Positions 10,535 to 22,614 of a DNA stretch of 64,000 nucleotides are shown here, piece by piece. Under the pieces are notes generated by a model. That model made no database searches and was not told the DNA's origin. It worked only from the letters and a program-made list of their open reading frames with translations. The first letter of the stretch is position 1. The number at the start of each line of letters is the position of its first letter. Source of the stretch: Rhyacophila brunnea (lineage: Eukaryota; Arthropoda; Insecta; Trichoptera; Rhyacophilidae); the NCBI GenBank assembly GCA_022495005.1, contig JAGYXB010002028.1:1-64000 (forward strand), written 5' to 3'. Made by a program: the position numbers and the translations under genes.

Positions 10535-11062
10535 TCAATTTCAATTTATTTTTTAACATATTGTGGACATTACAAATTCAATAAGTCGTTCACAACATGA
10601 CATGAAACATTATTATAAAAAAAGTAATAAAAACGATAAAAATTAAAATATAAAAAGAAAACATTATTATAAACATACAAAAGGAGTGAAAATAAAATTA
10701 TACATCTATAGTAGTTCAAAGAAGTACACCGAGTGCTAAGGAGAGTCTATTTTAAGAATTTATAAAATAGCATCCACCAAAACTTACTCTCACGCAAGTG
10801 GAATATATCAACACCCGAAGCAATTTGGTTGAACATAGTTATCGCCCTCCTAATTGGCATTACCAGTGGCAGGTTGGTTCTGTACCTTGAGAGAATAAAC
10901 AACTGATGCTCTCAATTTCTAAGATAGTTATCAGGGACACTGGTTAATACTGCCCAGAACGGCAGCGTTCTCATTTATACCTCGTATCTATAAGTCGAAA
11001 AAATTCGTAGGTACCTAAATAAAGATCTCTTCTAAATTGCAGACTGCAGATACATAAGAGAA
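10535..11062 (-). mobile_element. Non-LTR LINE 3' end (jockey/CR1-like), minus copy
   Basis: Minus-strand translation gives the C-terminal tail of a reverse transcriptase (RTNLP.....RAITMFNQIASD pattern, shared with 39395-39935) and a 3' untranslated region ending near 10535. The 3' region matches 11590-11761 (ttgtgaacg, ttgtaatgt). Frame breaks and 5' truncation show a dead copy. The clade is inferred from the tail motif and the poly(A) end of the sister copy. Confidence 0.55.
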
Positions 11063-11075
11063 AGTCAGTCAAAAG

Positions 11076-11338
11076 CAGGCAACCGATCTCGAGTGCGAAA
11101 AATACGGGATAAACTTAAACAGGTGTCAAGAAAACGTCGAAAACTGACACCTGCTATCGGTTTATCCAATGCCGTTCATTTAATATTGGTGTATTGAAGA
11201 TTGCAACACACACTATTGCACGTCTATAATGCGTGGTTCATTTTGGTAGGACACTCACATATTCAAAACCCTGCGTCAACATGTACAGTATTGGGAAATA
11301 GCCTATCGGAATTCTATTTATCAATCTGTTTTGTGGTG
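11076..11338 (-). repeat. Dispersed repeat R2, copy 2
   Basis: Minus-strand copy of the repeat at 1183. It lies between two LINE ends that point away from each other. Landmarks aaccgatctcgag, aaaccctgcgtcaac and cctatcggaattcta are present. Confidence 0.7.
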
Positions 11339-11339
11339 G

Positions 11340-11761
11340 AATCCATTTAGAACGGCTCCGCCTTTTGCTTTGAGAGATTCTCTTACAGCTTGCTCTAGAG
11401 AATGATAACTATCTTAGAAATCGGGTGCATCGATTGCTTGTTCTCCTAAGGTGTAGAACTAACCAGCCATTGATGATGCCAATTGGCAGTGCAATAACTC
11501 TGTTCAACCAAATCTCTTCGGATGTTGATGTTGATATATTACACATACGTGAGGATGAGTATACGTGGGCGTTTTTTTATAATGTCTTAAAATATAATTT
11601 ATATTTATATAGGTAACTTTTACTTTACTTTTCATACTGTTTTTGTGATACTGCATAATATATGTATTTCTTCTTTACAAAGTTTGTTTTTAAATGTTAT
11701 GTTGTGAACGTCTCAAATTTATAATTTGTAATGTTCACCGTATGTAAAAAAAAAAAAAAAA
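11340..11761 (+). mobile_element. Non-LTR LINE 3' end with poly(A), plus copy
   Basis: The translated segment near 11430-11570 reads RTNQPLMMPIGSAITLFNQI then DILHIREDE, the same C-terminal tail as the minus copies at 10535 and 39395. A 3' untranslated region follows and ends in a run of about 17 A residues (11745-11761), the usual end of target-primed insertion. The copy is strongly 5'-truncated. Confidence 0.65.
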
Positions 11762-13083
11762 ATTTGATTTTGTAAATACGGCCCTGCATATTAGGAAAAA
11801 TCTTATAAATAATCTTGGATCAAGTAATCGAATACTTATCTTTTGCTTGCCAGGTGGCGGCTTTAGTTTGTAACTACCCAAAACAGTTAACTTTCTTGCG
11901 GATATTTCCCAATAAATACAATAACTGAAGATGTTTATAAATTCCATAATACATGGATATCATCTTAATATTGAATAAAAAATAATAATAATTGCTCATT
12001 TTTATGCCTACGAATATTTTTTTCATGTTTTCTGAGGTTTTTTTTTAGGTGAGTTATGTATTTCAATGAAAATATTTTTACAAACGAAAAATATTATGAA
12101 TACGAAAAATAATTACACATTATGTCGAGTTCATATTATTTGTTTTTCGGGAGAGGTTTGTCTGTCCATTTCTATTTAACTCATATGTTTTTACATTTAT
12201 TGTGAATCGTTGAACGGGCATGTAGGTATATGACCGTATATCATAGGTACATATAGTTAATTATTAATTGTGGGGTTTAATTTATTATTAAGATAGCCAG
12301 TATTACCTAGTATTCAGCACTTTTTATAAACATTTGAATGTAAATAATATACTTATCGTTTTTATAAAAGAAAGGCAAGAAAAATCCAACGCATTTTAAA
12401 AATGAATTTGATTTCAATTTAAAAGCATTAAATTAATTCTAAATGTGTTATTCATTTCATTTTAAGAAAGCGCTAGCCATTTAGGTTTCCAGCAAAACGA
12501 AATTTTCAATTCATTCACTATGAATATTCATCATTGGAAAGAGTTAAGAGGTCTTTTGAAAATAAATTAAAAATTATTTCACTGCCTTAAATTAACTCAT
12601 TTAAAAAAAATCATATAATGTATTTATAAAATTCGGTATGCCATTAAAAAATCTGCAAAAACTATTTGTGTGGTTGTTAGATTGAATTTACTTGCGTCCC
12701 AAGATGAGTGTACAAATAGGTATATTATGTATTACAAAGAACTTATTAGTGATTCCGCGTCCTTATAGTATGCAATGTGTCAGGATGTCTAGACTTGAGG
12801 TCATATCTCGAGTTTCCGATAACTTCGTAATCTAATGTATGGCATCAAGCTATGGTAAAGTATTTTATTTTAAAACCAATAAGTACCCATTGTTAAATTA
12901 CCTTTTGATTCGGCCGCCTTGATAATAATAAGCCAGTGTTTTTCTAGATAATGTGTGCTATTTTTTCTGCACCTGCTAATTAATTGATTCTGTGAAACAT
13001 GGGATATATAACACCAGTCCGAATCAAACAAAGTGCATGCGTTCATTAATTTTAATTTATGATTTGTTTATTATATAGGTTAA
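11762..13083. other. AT-rich DNA without recognised feature
   Basis: Several poly-A and poly-T runs and AT-rich simple stretches. No repeat, RNA gene or believable reading frame recognised. Confidence 0.5.
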
Positions 13084-14308
13084 CAGTGTTTCTCAATTTT
13101 TTTAAATATGGGAACCACTGAAAATAGAAGAAACGTTTTGCGGACCAATAACTCAGAAATAAAAAATATGTTGGTTCTTGTCGGTTTATAGGAAGCCAGC
13201 AGCAAACAAATTTTGAAAATAGCCGATACACTGGAGGTTAGGTAAGGTTTTCGTTCTTGAATAAATTCATGAATTTTGCTAAAATCGGCCATGAAAATTG
13301 GCGAGGAACTCACCTGGCTTGGCGTAAACCGACTTTATAATTATTTATTACAATTACAATATTTTTTACGTAATACGATCTGAATTTTCTGGTGATGCTT
13401 GGATGGATAAAAAGGTAATAAATGAAAAGGTATTTCTGAAATTTTCATATTCAAAATGAAAAAAATTTACTTAATTAAGTTTATTTTTAAAATGTTATGT
13501 TATGACACTGCTCATCCATTTGGTCCATCCATATCCATTTGGTTTCCCTGTTTGGTTTTTATGACTGACATGGTTGAAAGTCCATTGTATGTCTTTATAA
13601 TGAATATATGGATATTCTTCCCCCAGTGACATAAAATTGAGCCAATATTTTTATTTTATGTCTGGACCATGGCCTGGCTGACAGAGCTCTATCCTGGGGG
13701 GGAGGGGCGACGAGTCGACTAGATAAATGAGACAAACACACATCAGATATTTGCACTAATAGTAAAAAAGTCTATTCACCTAATATATCTATAAGCGCTA
13801 TTTTACTTTGAGAGTAGTGGTTGTACAACGCAATTTTTGGTTATTATGTGTCGATACTCAACACGAAAAACCGCTAAAATCCACTATATGCCCTTAATTT
13901 TACCTCGAACACCATTTGTAAAATGCTTAACAATTAAAATAGCGTCACATTACCTTAGCGATAGGTAGGAGAGCCGCACAAAGGTTCTGGCCCGTTTCAG
14001 AATGTGGTAGCCATGGTTTGGAAACTGGGGTGACACGTCCATTAGACAAATCAATTAAGTTTTCTTTTTCCCGAGTATTAAGTGCACTTAAATGTATGTC
14101 TTCCATTAAAGGATTATTAATTCATAGATTGCCTTTACGAGGATCCTCATTATCGGGGTTATAGTGATTAAGGCTTTGAATTAAAGTTCTTAAATGTTGA
14201 GCAACTATATTCAAAGTTAATATTGCAAAACAATAATGATAGGAATAACAATAAATCGCAAGTGAAACATCTGTCAAAAATACGCGAACCACCGATTGAG
14301 AAACACTG
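13084..14308. mobile_element. Non-autonomous hAT-type element
   Basis: The left end CAGTGTTTCTCAATTTTTTT and the right end ATTGAGAAACACTG are inverted for 14 bases, and both have GAACCAC nearby. This is a typical hAT terminus. The flanks do not give a matching TSD, so the pairing of ends is not proven. It contains a second MITE (13668-14015). Its inner part (gaaaatagccgatacactgg and the ttaggt cluster) recurs at 15840-16000 and 22430-22535. Confidence 0.5.
13668..14015. mobile_element. hAT-type MITE, CATGGCCCCCAC family, copy A
   Basis: Starts CATGGCC and ends GGTAGCCATG. The flanks gtctggac and gtttggaa match at 6 of 8 bases. It shares subterminal text (ggctgacagagctctatcct) with copies at 50239, 61600 and 63521. 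Nested inside the hAT-type element at 13084. Confidence 0.7.
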
Positions 14309-14420
14309 ATATAGAAACATAGAAGTGCCACATACATTATATTTTTAATTATACTCCACGTGCTACTGGAATAAAATAATACAATCTATAAAATAAAACA
14401 ATAAGTAATAAAAACATCAT

Positions 14421-15432
14421 ATGCCATATCCGCCACTTAGTTGGAGTAAATGGACACCACGAGCCGCTTCCAAGAATCCCTGTCGCTCGCCACTCAGCAG
14501 TGTTGCCATGTCTACTGAAATTTCAGTAGATCTACTGATATTTTTTGCCAATATACTGAATTTTTGATTTTTTTTCGAAATTCAAGAAATCTACTGATAT
14601 TTGTGTTTTTCCATAATAATTGTAAGAAATACTGATGATTATTTTAATAATAAACTTGAAATGGTTTACGTTCGCCCTTTTTTGATTTGTGACACTTCTG
14701 TATTGACAAAGAAAGCATTGTAACCCCAATAGCGCCATTTTACCCACTAACATCATCATTGTTTATAATAAATTAATATTATTAGTTATTGTTATTCTTA
14801 TTAGTCTTAAATCATATCTAATTTACTACATTTTCCAAAATCTACTGATATTTATGGAATCTACTGAATTTTTTGTCAAAATCTACTGAAATTTAAAATT
14901 TTGACTTGGCAACACTGCTCGCCAGTCTTCTGCATCGTTCATCAAGGTCAAACCAGCATTCCGTCGCTCCGCCGTATACACTCTATAGATGGTAGGTATT
15001 TAGCGGATTCAATTCCAACGTCGCCTATTCGCTCTTGGCGTGATAAAAGGCTGCTCGGTGCGTTCTCTTATATCCTCGTTGCTACTAAAGTCATACCCCA
15101 AACGCACACCCAGTATCCGTCGCAAACATCTGTTTTCGAAGCTTTTATGAAATTTCGAACGATTCAATAACGTAAAGCAGCACCGTCAGAATGCAAGCGT
15201 CAAATTGGCGGCATTTGATTTTGACTGAGTACAATCGTGAGTCCCAGACATTCCGCATCGAGTTGAATGTAGTTCCAGCCATTCCCATTCGGATAGCAAG
15301 CTCTCTCTGCAAAATGCCATCTCCCGTGATGTGTACCTACCCCCAGGTATAAAACTGTCGACGCTCTCGATGTTTTGCCCCTTGATCTGGATCAGGACAG
15401 GTGCTGTTGCATAAAACATTGGTTTTCTTCAC
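14421..15432 (-). mobile_element. RTE LINE copy (RTE1 family), minus strand, broken
   Basis: On the minus strand this matches the intact RTE at 26210-27545, from the segment encoding NVLCNSTCPDPD (right) to the terminal ggcggatatggc (left). An internal stretch is missing, several frame breaks are present, and a MITE (14498-14917) sits near its 3' end. It cannot encode a functional protein. Confidence 0.75.
14498..14917. mobile_element. hAT-type MITE, CAGTGTTGCC family, copy 1
   Basis: Ends CAGTGTTGCCA and TGGCAACACTG are perfect inverted repeats. The motif tctactgaaat recurs several times near both ends. The host RTE sequence ctcgcca is present on both sides (14486 and 14918), a duplication made by the insertion. 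Another copy lies at 47885-48359. Confidence 0.8.
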
Positions 15433-15654
15433 CATAAACATAAGAATATTTAAACATTAGTTTGGATTAGTATTAGACTCCCTTGAAATTCAGATTGATT
15501 GGCTCATAGTTAGTTTAAAGGTTTTAACTTTATGCACATTTCCGAATTTTCTTCAGTTAGTCAGACTATTTTTATACAGGTTTCTAATTATAATATTATA
15601 ATATATTTCACTATTGAGAATATTTGGTCACATTAGTAGGTTGTAAGTAAGTAA

Positions 15655-16095
15655 GTACCCATAACCGTGTCCGGAAACTTGTACGTTATGCAGTTCGCCG
15701 TATCACACTTCACCGTGAAATGTTGTATCGGAAATATATGGCCGCATATTAAAGACCGTCCAACCTCTGTGGGTCGTATAGCAGCCTACTGACATAAAAT
15801 TCATGTCTAAATAAAACACGGTTCTTGCCGGTTTACACTTTACAGGAGGCCAGCAACAAACATATTTTGAAAATAGCTGATATACTGGATTATGTTTTCA
15901 TAGGTTAATATAATTTCATAAGGTATAATTTCATAGGTTAGGTTTTCATTCTTGAATTCATTAATTTGTTAGGTTAGCTATGGAAATTGAATTAATGTTC
16001 ATATTGAATCTAATAAAATTTGAGACCGTATACTATACGGTCATCTCTTTCCGATAAGAAACCTTACGGCAAACTGTGCCACGGTGAGATGTTTT
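15655..16095. repeat. Degenerate DNA-transposon-like repeat
   Basis: The left part (gtgtccggaaacttgtacg, cagttcgccgtatcacac) recurs at 53400-53460. The middle (gaggccagcaacaaaca, gaaaatagctgatatactgg) recurs at 13190-13320 and, inverted, at 22430-22535. The right part contains ccgataagaaaccttacgg and gtgccacggtgag. Probably a mutated member of the hAT-like family at 13084, but the ends are not clear. Confidence 0.4.
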
Positions 16096-16682
16096 ACATA
16101 CAATTTACATTTAATCACCTAAAATAGTTAAAGAGCAAATAATGCCACATAATATCTGTCAGCCACGTTTCAATTAACTATATAATAGGTATTATGTCAA
16201 TATAATTGTCTCCGTTTTTATATTCTCATCTCTGACATTTTTAACTTTCAATTAATTATTTCACAATTCCAAATAATATATTTTCAAAATATTTTTTTAT
16301 CTACGAATATTTTTTTTAACTATCTTTAATATCCGAGATTTATGCGTGGATGAATTTTTTTGTACATCATTAAATCTTGCGATATGTAGGTACTTAAGGT
16401 TTGCGGGGAATGGCAAGAAACTGGACACAACTTTGAATCGAAGAATAGGTAATCAACAACTACACAACGACACTACATTTTCAAACACACATTTATGCCG
16501 GTACTAGAGTCTATATTCTATAAGCTGGCGCCACGTCACACGGAAAGCATTGCGCCATCGCGTTCGACTGTTGCAAGTTTTCAATGGGAGGGAAAGAGAG
16601 GGAATGCAGTGCAGAATGCTGGAAACCGCACGTCATCTTATAGAAGACAGACTCTAATTAATTCGACGAACCACATATTTTA
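16096..16682. other. Unannotated AT-rich DNA
   Basis: No repeat or gene recognised. A GC-richer patch near 16495-16620 has a short frame with no recognisable domain. Confidence 0.5.
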
Positions 16683-16946
16683 TATGAGTGTTTCACAAGC
16701 ATAGTGAACCAAGTCCATTCTGGTTATTTTTGTGTAAGCTAGGTTCAAACATAATTTTTAAGTATTTCTTACTCTGTAAGGATATGATTTCCCTTACACA
16801 ATAACTTAAATGTACTCTAAATAACACTTCAAAATTGCAATCACACCTTTACAGATTTAGAAATACTCAAATAGTTTGTTTGAACCTTGCTTACCCAAAA
16901 ATAACCAGAATGGACTTGGTTCACTATGCCTGTGAAACACTCATAA
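16683..16946. mobile_element. Foldback element with ~55-base TIRs
   Basis: The left arm from tatgagtgtttcacaagcat through gtccattctggttatttttg is inverted at the right end (caaaaataaccagaatggac to gaaacactcata). Arms differ by a few bases. About 264 bp with no gene; TA flanks fit a Tc1/mariner-type MITE but are weak evidence in AT-rich DNA. Confidence 0.75.
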
Positions 16947-17149
16947 TATGATTACTGATATTCCGTATTGTTGTGTAATTGATTATGTTTTAATTATTGA
17001 CCGAGATCACGACATACACTCTCAGCCCGAAAAGAAACAAACCTGAGGGTTTACATTTTGAATGAAATGCTTGTTTATATTCGTAACTGTTTTATAGGTA
17101 TGTGAACAATATCTGAAATCAAAAACTAAGAACTTTTCCACATGATGCA

Positions 17150-17320
17150 TGTCTCACCGCGATACGCTGCGAGTGCATGTGGACAGCCCAATTAGGTCAC
17201 CAGTACCTAGACCGTGCGCGAGAGGCAACACGCGGAGAGTTTATTATGTGGACGGTTCAATGAGGTCACATGGAAAGTGCGCGCGTTTTTACGCGCAAAT
17301 CAAATTGTGCCATCTGAACA
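17150..17320. promoter_or_regulatory. CpG-rich, possible cis-regulatory block
   Basis: A 170-base CpG-rich patch in AT-rich surroundings holds two AGGTCA nuclear-receptor half-sites (near 17194 and 17263), each preceded by CAAT, and a palindromic gcgcgtttttacgcgc. No repeat match was seen in the window. A regulatory role is a guess. Confidence 0.25.
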
Positions 17321-18254
17321 AGTTATTTGTTTTCACGAGCTAAAACGCGGCAATTTCATATACTTAATCAAGATCTATTATTATGATGGTAACAATATGT
17401 AAGTGATTTTTTTACTTGTTAATACACGTTCAATCTATAATTTCGGTTATAATAAAATAATTATTATCTTATAGTTTCACTAGCAGTATCACTCGGCGAT
17501 GCCCGGGAGTGAAATGGTTTAATATTTGAAAATAATTCTAAATTTAATACGTAGAGTGCAAAGTAGTTTTAAGGGGGGACATGCTCGTCGAAGGTCAAAA
17601 TTGAGTTTTTATTGTATTTTCAAACCATGATCCTGGACACTCCTTAAACGTTGTAGATAATCTATTTATATAATTTTGAAGCCTTATTATCCTTTATAGT
17701 TATTTTAAACGTTTGATGACTGCATAAAGTATTTTTGTTACATAAAATAGTATTCTTTTAAACCTCTCGCTCTAATGTTTTAGAATATAGTCATATTTCG
17801 GTACATAACTGTGCAGAAGTGTTAAGATTTTTTACATTTATTAATTTTTAAACGCATTTATAAAACCATTGGTATAATTTATTACGAGATAATTTTTGTA
17901 AAATATTCACGATAAAAAATTATATTGATAATCTGTGATCCCAAATTTGACAAGAATTAGGCATTTTATTATTCAAAAAATCGGCAAGATTAACACATTT
18001 GAAGATGATTCTAAAGATACTTATTATAAGTTATGTCTTTGACGATTCAAGTGTGATAAACATCTTATGAATAATGATTGCTTTATAATAATTATTGACC
18101 TAAGAATAAGGTAGTGTTTTTTTGAAATACGCCATTTCTTTTGTCATTCCCTAGTGGTTAAGCTACAACATACGGCCGTAGCCATAAATTGACAAACTAT
18201 AATTGAAGTAGGGAGTAAAATGATATTGACGCGCGTGTTTGAACATGTACCTAA
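17321..18254. other. AT-rich DNA without recognised feature
   Basis: At 17490-17520 a short GC-rich motif (ggcgatgcccgggagtg) resembles 20745-20765, so it may be the start of the dispersed element from which the satellite at 18255 derives. Nothing else seen. Confidence 0.4.
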
Positions 18255-20700
18255 CCGATATCAGATGAATGGAATAGAAACGCATACGAATAAAAGAAAA
18301 TAGACTGATTAAGAAGAAGAAGATGATGATTTTTCTAATTCAGAAACCTTCGCAAGTGTTGGCACAACCACTAACGAAAGTTTCATCGCAATCGGATGAA
18401 TGGTATAGGGACCATACAAATAAAAAAAGATAGAATGAAGAAGAAGAAGAAGAAAAAGAAGATGGTTGTATTAATTCAGAAACCTTTGTGGGTATTGCCA
18501 CAACAACTGACGAAGGTTTCATCGCAATCGGATGAATGGTATAGGAACCATACGAATAATGTATAAAGTATAAAGAATAATGTATAAAGTATAGGAACCA
18601 TAAGATATAATGAAGAAGAAGAAGAAGATGGTTGTACTAATTAAGAAACATTCGCAGGTGTTGGCACAACCACTAACGAAAGTTTCATCGCAATCGGATG
18701 AATGGTATAGGGACCATACAAATAAAAGAAGATAGAATGATGAAGAAGAAGAAGATAGTTGTACTTATTCAGAAACCTTTACGGGTGTTACCACAATGTC
18801 TGACAAAGGTTTCATCGCAATCGGGTGAATGGTACAGGAACCATACGAATAAAAGAAGATATAATGAAGAAGAAGTAGAAGAAGATAGTTTTTCTTAACC
18901 TTTGCGGGTGTGTGTACAATAACTGACGAAAGTTTCGTCCAAATCGGATGAATGGTATAGGAACGCATACGGGACAGACAGAAAGACAGACAGACATTCA
19001 TTTTTATATATAAAATATAGCCTATACTCTTCACGGACGTGCAAGCAATAAGTTAACAAAGTTTTATCGCAAACGGATGAACGGTATGGCAGTGCATACA
19101 ATACGAACAAACAAACAAACAAATATTAATTTTTATATATTAGATAATTTAGAAACCTTTGCAGGTGTGCGCACAACAACTGACAAAAGTTTCATCGCAA
19201 TCGGATGAATGGTATAGGAACGCATACGAATAGTAGAAGAAGATGATGGTTGTACTAATTCAGAAACCTTCGCAGGCGTGCGCACGACAACTCACCAACG
19301 TTTCATTGCAATCGGATGAATGGTATAGCAACGGATACGAATAGAAGAAGAAGACGATGGTTGTACTAATTCAGAAACCTTCGCGGGCGTGCGCACAACA
19401 ACTGGTCAAAATTTCATCACAATCGGATGAATGGCGTAAGAACGCATACAAATAGAAGAATAAAAAGATGGTTGAACTAATTCAGAAACCTTTGAGGACG
19501 TGCGCACAACAACTGGTCAAAATTTCATCACAATCAGATGAATGGCATAAGAACACATACAAATAGAAGAAGATAAAGATGATTGTACTAATTCAATTGA
19601 TCAAAATTTCATTGCAATCGGATGAATGGTATAGGAACGCATACGAATAGAAGAAGAGAGAAGATGATTGTACTAATTCAGAAATCTTCGCGGGCATGCG
19701 CACAACAACTGGTCAAAATTTCAAATGGATGAATGGTATAAGAACGCATACGAATAGAAGAAGATAGAATAGAAGAAAAAGAAGAAGAAAATGGTTGTAT
19801 CAATTTGAAACCTTTGCGGGCGTGAACACAACACTTGATCAAATTTTCATTGCAATCGGATGAATGGTATAGGAACGCATACGAATAGAAGAAGAAGAAG
19901 ATGGTTGTACTAATTCAGAACCCTTCGCGGGCGTGCTCACAACAACTGGTCAAAATTTCATCGCAATCGGATGAATGGTATAAGAACGCATACAAATGGA
20001 AGAAGATGGAATAGAAGAAAAAGAAAATAGTTGTATCAATTCAGAAACCTTTGCGGCGTGAGCACAACACTTGATCAAAATTTCATTGCAATCGGATGAA
20101 TGGTATAGGAACGCATACGAATAGAAGATAGAATAGAAGAAGAAGATGGTTGTACTAATTCAGAAACCTTCGCGGGTGTTGGCACAATTACTGACGAAGG
20201 TTTCATCGCAATCGGATGAATGGTATAGGGACCATACGAATAAAAGAAGATAGAATGAAGAAGAAGAAGATGGTTGTACTATTTCAGAAACCTTTGCGGG
20301 TGTTAACACAATAACTGACGAAGGTTTCATCGCAATCGGATGAATGGTATAGGAACCATACGAATAAAAGAAGATAGAATGAAGAAGAAGAAGAAAATGG
20401 TGATTTTTCTAATTCAGAAACCTTCTTGGGTGTGCATACAACCACTTACCAAAATTTCATCGCAATCGGATGAATGGTACAGGAACGCATACGGGACAGA
20501 CAGACAGACAGACATACAGACAGACAGACATTCATTTTTATATATTAGTACAGCCTATACTCTTTGCGCAAGTGCAAGCAATAAGTTGACAAAGTTTTAT
20601 CGCAATCGGATGAACGGTATGGCTGCCCATTAAATACGAACAAACAAACAAACAAACAAACAAACACACAAACAAACAAACAAATATTAATTGTTATATA
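18255..20700. repeat. Degenerate satellite array with GAA-rich spacers
   Basis: About 20 tandem units, spaced roughly 85-165 bases, share a core: cagaaacctttgcgggtgtg, ...caactgac, then tttcatcgcaatcggatgaa, tggtataggaacgcatacga. A purine spacer of GAAGAAGAAG and gatggttgtactaattc follows. Units near 18960 and 20490 instead run into (GACA)n and ttcatttttatata, and units near 19110 and 20640 into (CAAA)n. Units differ by point changes and small indels. Short frames here are by-products of the repeat. Confidence 0.9.
20636..20690. repeat. (CAAA)n microsatellite
   Basis: A dozen near-perfect CAAA units at the right edge of the satellite array. A shorter one is at about 19105-19125. Confidence 0.9.
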
Positions 20701-20814
20701 TTAGATTTGCATTTAAATATCTTACAAAGTAGTAAATATTCATATAAACTGTCCCGGGGTGCAACGGTTTAAATCTGAAATTCGAGACCCCGACCACTAC
20801 ATACAATTTTATTA

Positions 20815-21226
20815 TTGTCCGTGAGTGAAACATTCCGATCTAATGTGGCAGCACTGCGTCGCCCGCGCCAACCTGCCGATTAGCGATTCTAATAACACAA
20901 TTATTTGAATCCAATTTTGCCATTTGACCTCTGATCGAGCTGAAATAAACGCCAATATTTTTTTAAATGTACACATTCTAGCGACATTTTCTATAAAAAT
21001 GGAGGTTGCAGCATTAACTTTCGAGTTTCTAGGCCCAGTACGCGGCGCCCTTTTCCCGCAAAAACTGTCCCTGCAACAGGTTAAATCTGAAACCGACCAC
21101 GCACTCCGGCTCAACGGCCTCCGCCTACTGTCAAAATTTTGTCGAAATCCGACTGCGCGTGTGGATTTATATATTGAAAAACAGAAGGACGGTACAAACA
21201 TACATCCAAATATATTCTTCAAATAA
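20815..21226. repeat. GC-richer block, possible ancestral repeat body
   Basis: This segment contains gcagcactgcgtcgcccgcg and ctccggctcaacggcctccg, is richer in C and G than its surroundings, and follows the satellite directly. Overlapping frames on both strands run 100-136 codons, but neither gives a recognisable domain. I suspect part of the dispersed element to which the satellite unit belongs, but have no second copy to prove it. Confidence 0.25.
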
Positions 21227-21284
21227 TTATAGTATAGAATAGATAGGTTAACATTTTAAAATTTGGAATAAGTATATAAAAAAC

Positions 21285-21510
21285 TTTTATATTAGCAATC
21301 TCTATCACATCGCGTAGGTCCCTACTAGTGTCTGCTTCATTATCCATTGGATTAATTTGTTGTATTTTCGCGTTATGTTCTACAATCTACGTGCACCTTT
21401 CCATACTTACTACTCTTTGGATTTCATTTAGATTAATAGTAGGTACATAATATTTAAATGCATACGTGAGCATTAGTAGCACAGATTGGTTGAACGCTTT
21501 ATTGACACAA
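21285..21510 (-). mobile_element. RTE2 LINE fragment, degraded
   Basis: Shares scattered blocks with the minus-strand RTE2 fragment at 7190-7370 (tctatcacatcgc, cgcgttatg, gcacctttccatac, attggttgaacgcttt). No open frame. Confidence 0.45.
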
Positions 21511-21524
21511 GTAGTAGTTTAAGT

Positions 21525-22007
21525 CAAGGCTGTATTCTGTGAGGACCAAATGTCGTTTGTTCAACGCGTACGTGCTACCTATTCTCCTGTATGGCTGTTA
21601 AGCATGGCATCTTACTAAGCTTCAAAGGTCTTGGCTTTTGAGCTTTGAGAATCGTTGTCTCCCTCAAATTTTAGGGGTACATCGATACGACCGAGTTACA
21701 AACACCCGGGATCCTGAGCAGATACAGCAGCCTTTGGTGATTGAGGTAATCATGAAGAGACGCTTTAAGTGGCTGGGACATGTGTTCCGGATGTCGTCAA
21801 AGAGTGCGAGACTTCGTACCCTTGTAGCCTCAAGGGTTCCATCGCCGTGGCCGGTCTTCCCTCACCCTGCAGCGGTGCTACAAAGACAATCTACGTGCTG
21901 CAGTTATGATAAGGCGGGAGACAGCAAGAGTTGGCGAACGATCGAGTGAAGTGGCCAGAACCTGTGCTTGGCCCATAGCTGGGTCGTGACCGGGTGAAAA
22001 AAGAAGA
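21525..22007 (+). mobile_element. RTE LINE insertion (RTE3), 5'-truncated, with TSD
   Basis: The segment encodes RLYSVRTKCRLFNAYVLPIL, then after a stop FENRCLPQILGV and RRFKWLGHVFRM, parallel to the C-terminus of the RTE at 26210. It ends in a short AAG-repeat tail. The flanks carry a perfect 12-base TSD, agtagtttaagt (21513-21524 and 22008-22019). At 483 bp it holds only the 3' end. Internal stops show it is inactive. Sequence divergence from the 26 kb copy suggests a different subfamily. Confidence 0.75.
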
Positions 22008-22270
22008 AGTAGTTTAAGTAATTATATACATTATTGATTGACATGCAATAAACACATTATCTACATACCTTAACCTCTATGTTTCCAGCCATATTCAATT
22101 GGATGTATCGAATCGTATTAATTAAAACATTTTGAAAATTACAACTACTATCATTAAATTACAATTGAATGCATTCAAACAATATGAAATAATTCAAATA
22201 CTACGTTAGCTGTTTAATTAAAATTGTTATTTCGTCAAAATTCGCAATTAAATAACAATACTGTCTAAAT

Positions 22271-22540
22271 CAGTGGTCGTAAACCACACCGAAGTGCCAC
22301 ATAATTATTATAAACTATTGGACACTTCGTGCGCATCCGCCGACGGTTACGTCATGTAAACATTTCATCGTGGCACAGTACGCCGTGAGCTTTCTTTCTC
22401 CAATTTTATTAGATTCAATAAGAACATTAATTCAATTTTCAAGATGACTTTGGCAAAGTTCATGAATTCAAGAATGAAAACCTAACCTAACCTAACAAAT
22501 AATCGAGTATGTCGGCTATTTTCAAAATTTGTTTGCTGTT
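22271..22540. repeat. hAT-like repeat fragment
   Basis: Begins CAGTGGTCGTAAACCAC, a hAT-like terminus, and contains ttcatgaattcaagaatgaa with a small cctaacctaac cluster and ggctattttcaaaatttg, inverted relative to 13190-13320. No matching right end found. Confidence 0.4.
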
Positions 22541-22614
22541 CGCATTTGGATTTAAATAAAATTTATAATATAGTATTAAAATAAAAAGAATTTCAAGTTA
22601 TACCTACACATTTA

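Noticed and set aside
18255..20700. CRISPR-like array of repeats and spacers
   Set aside because: Eukaryotic context, degenerate units, simple-sequence spacers and no cas genes. It is a satellite.
20812..21226. Overlapping 136- and 100-codon frames on opposite strands
   Set aside because: No recognisable domain in either, both follow the satellite directly, and GC-richer non-coding DNA gives such frames by chance.
22478..22497. Cluster of cctaacctaacctaac resembling insect telomere repeat
   Set aside because: Only three units, inside a dispersed repeat whose other copies (13245, 15900-15970) carry just one or two. Not an array.
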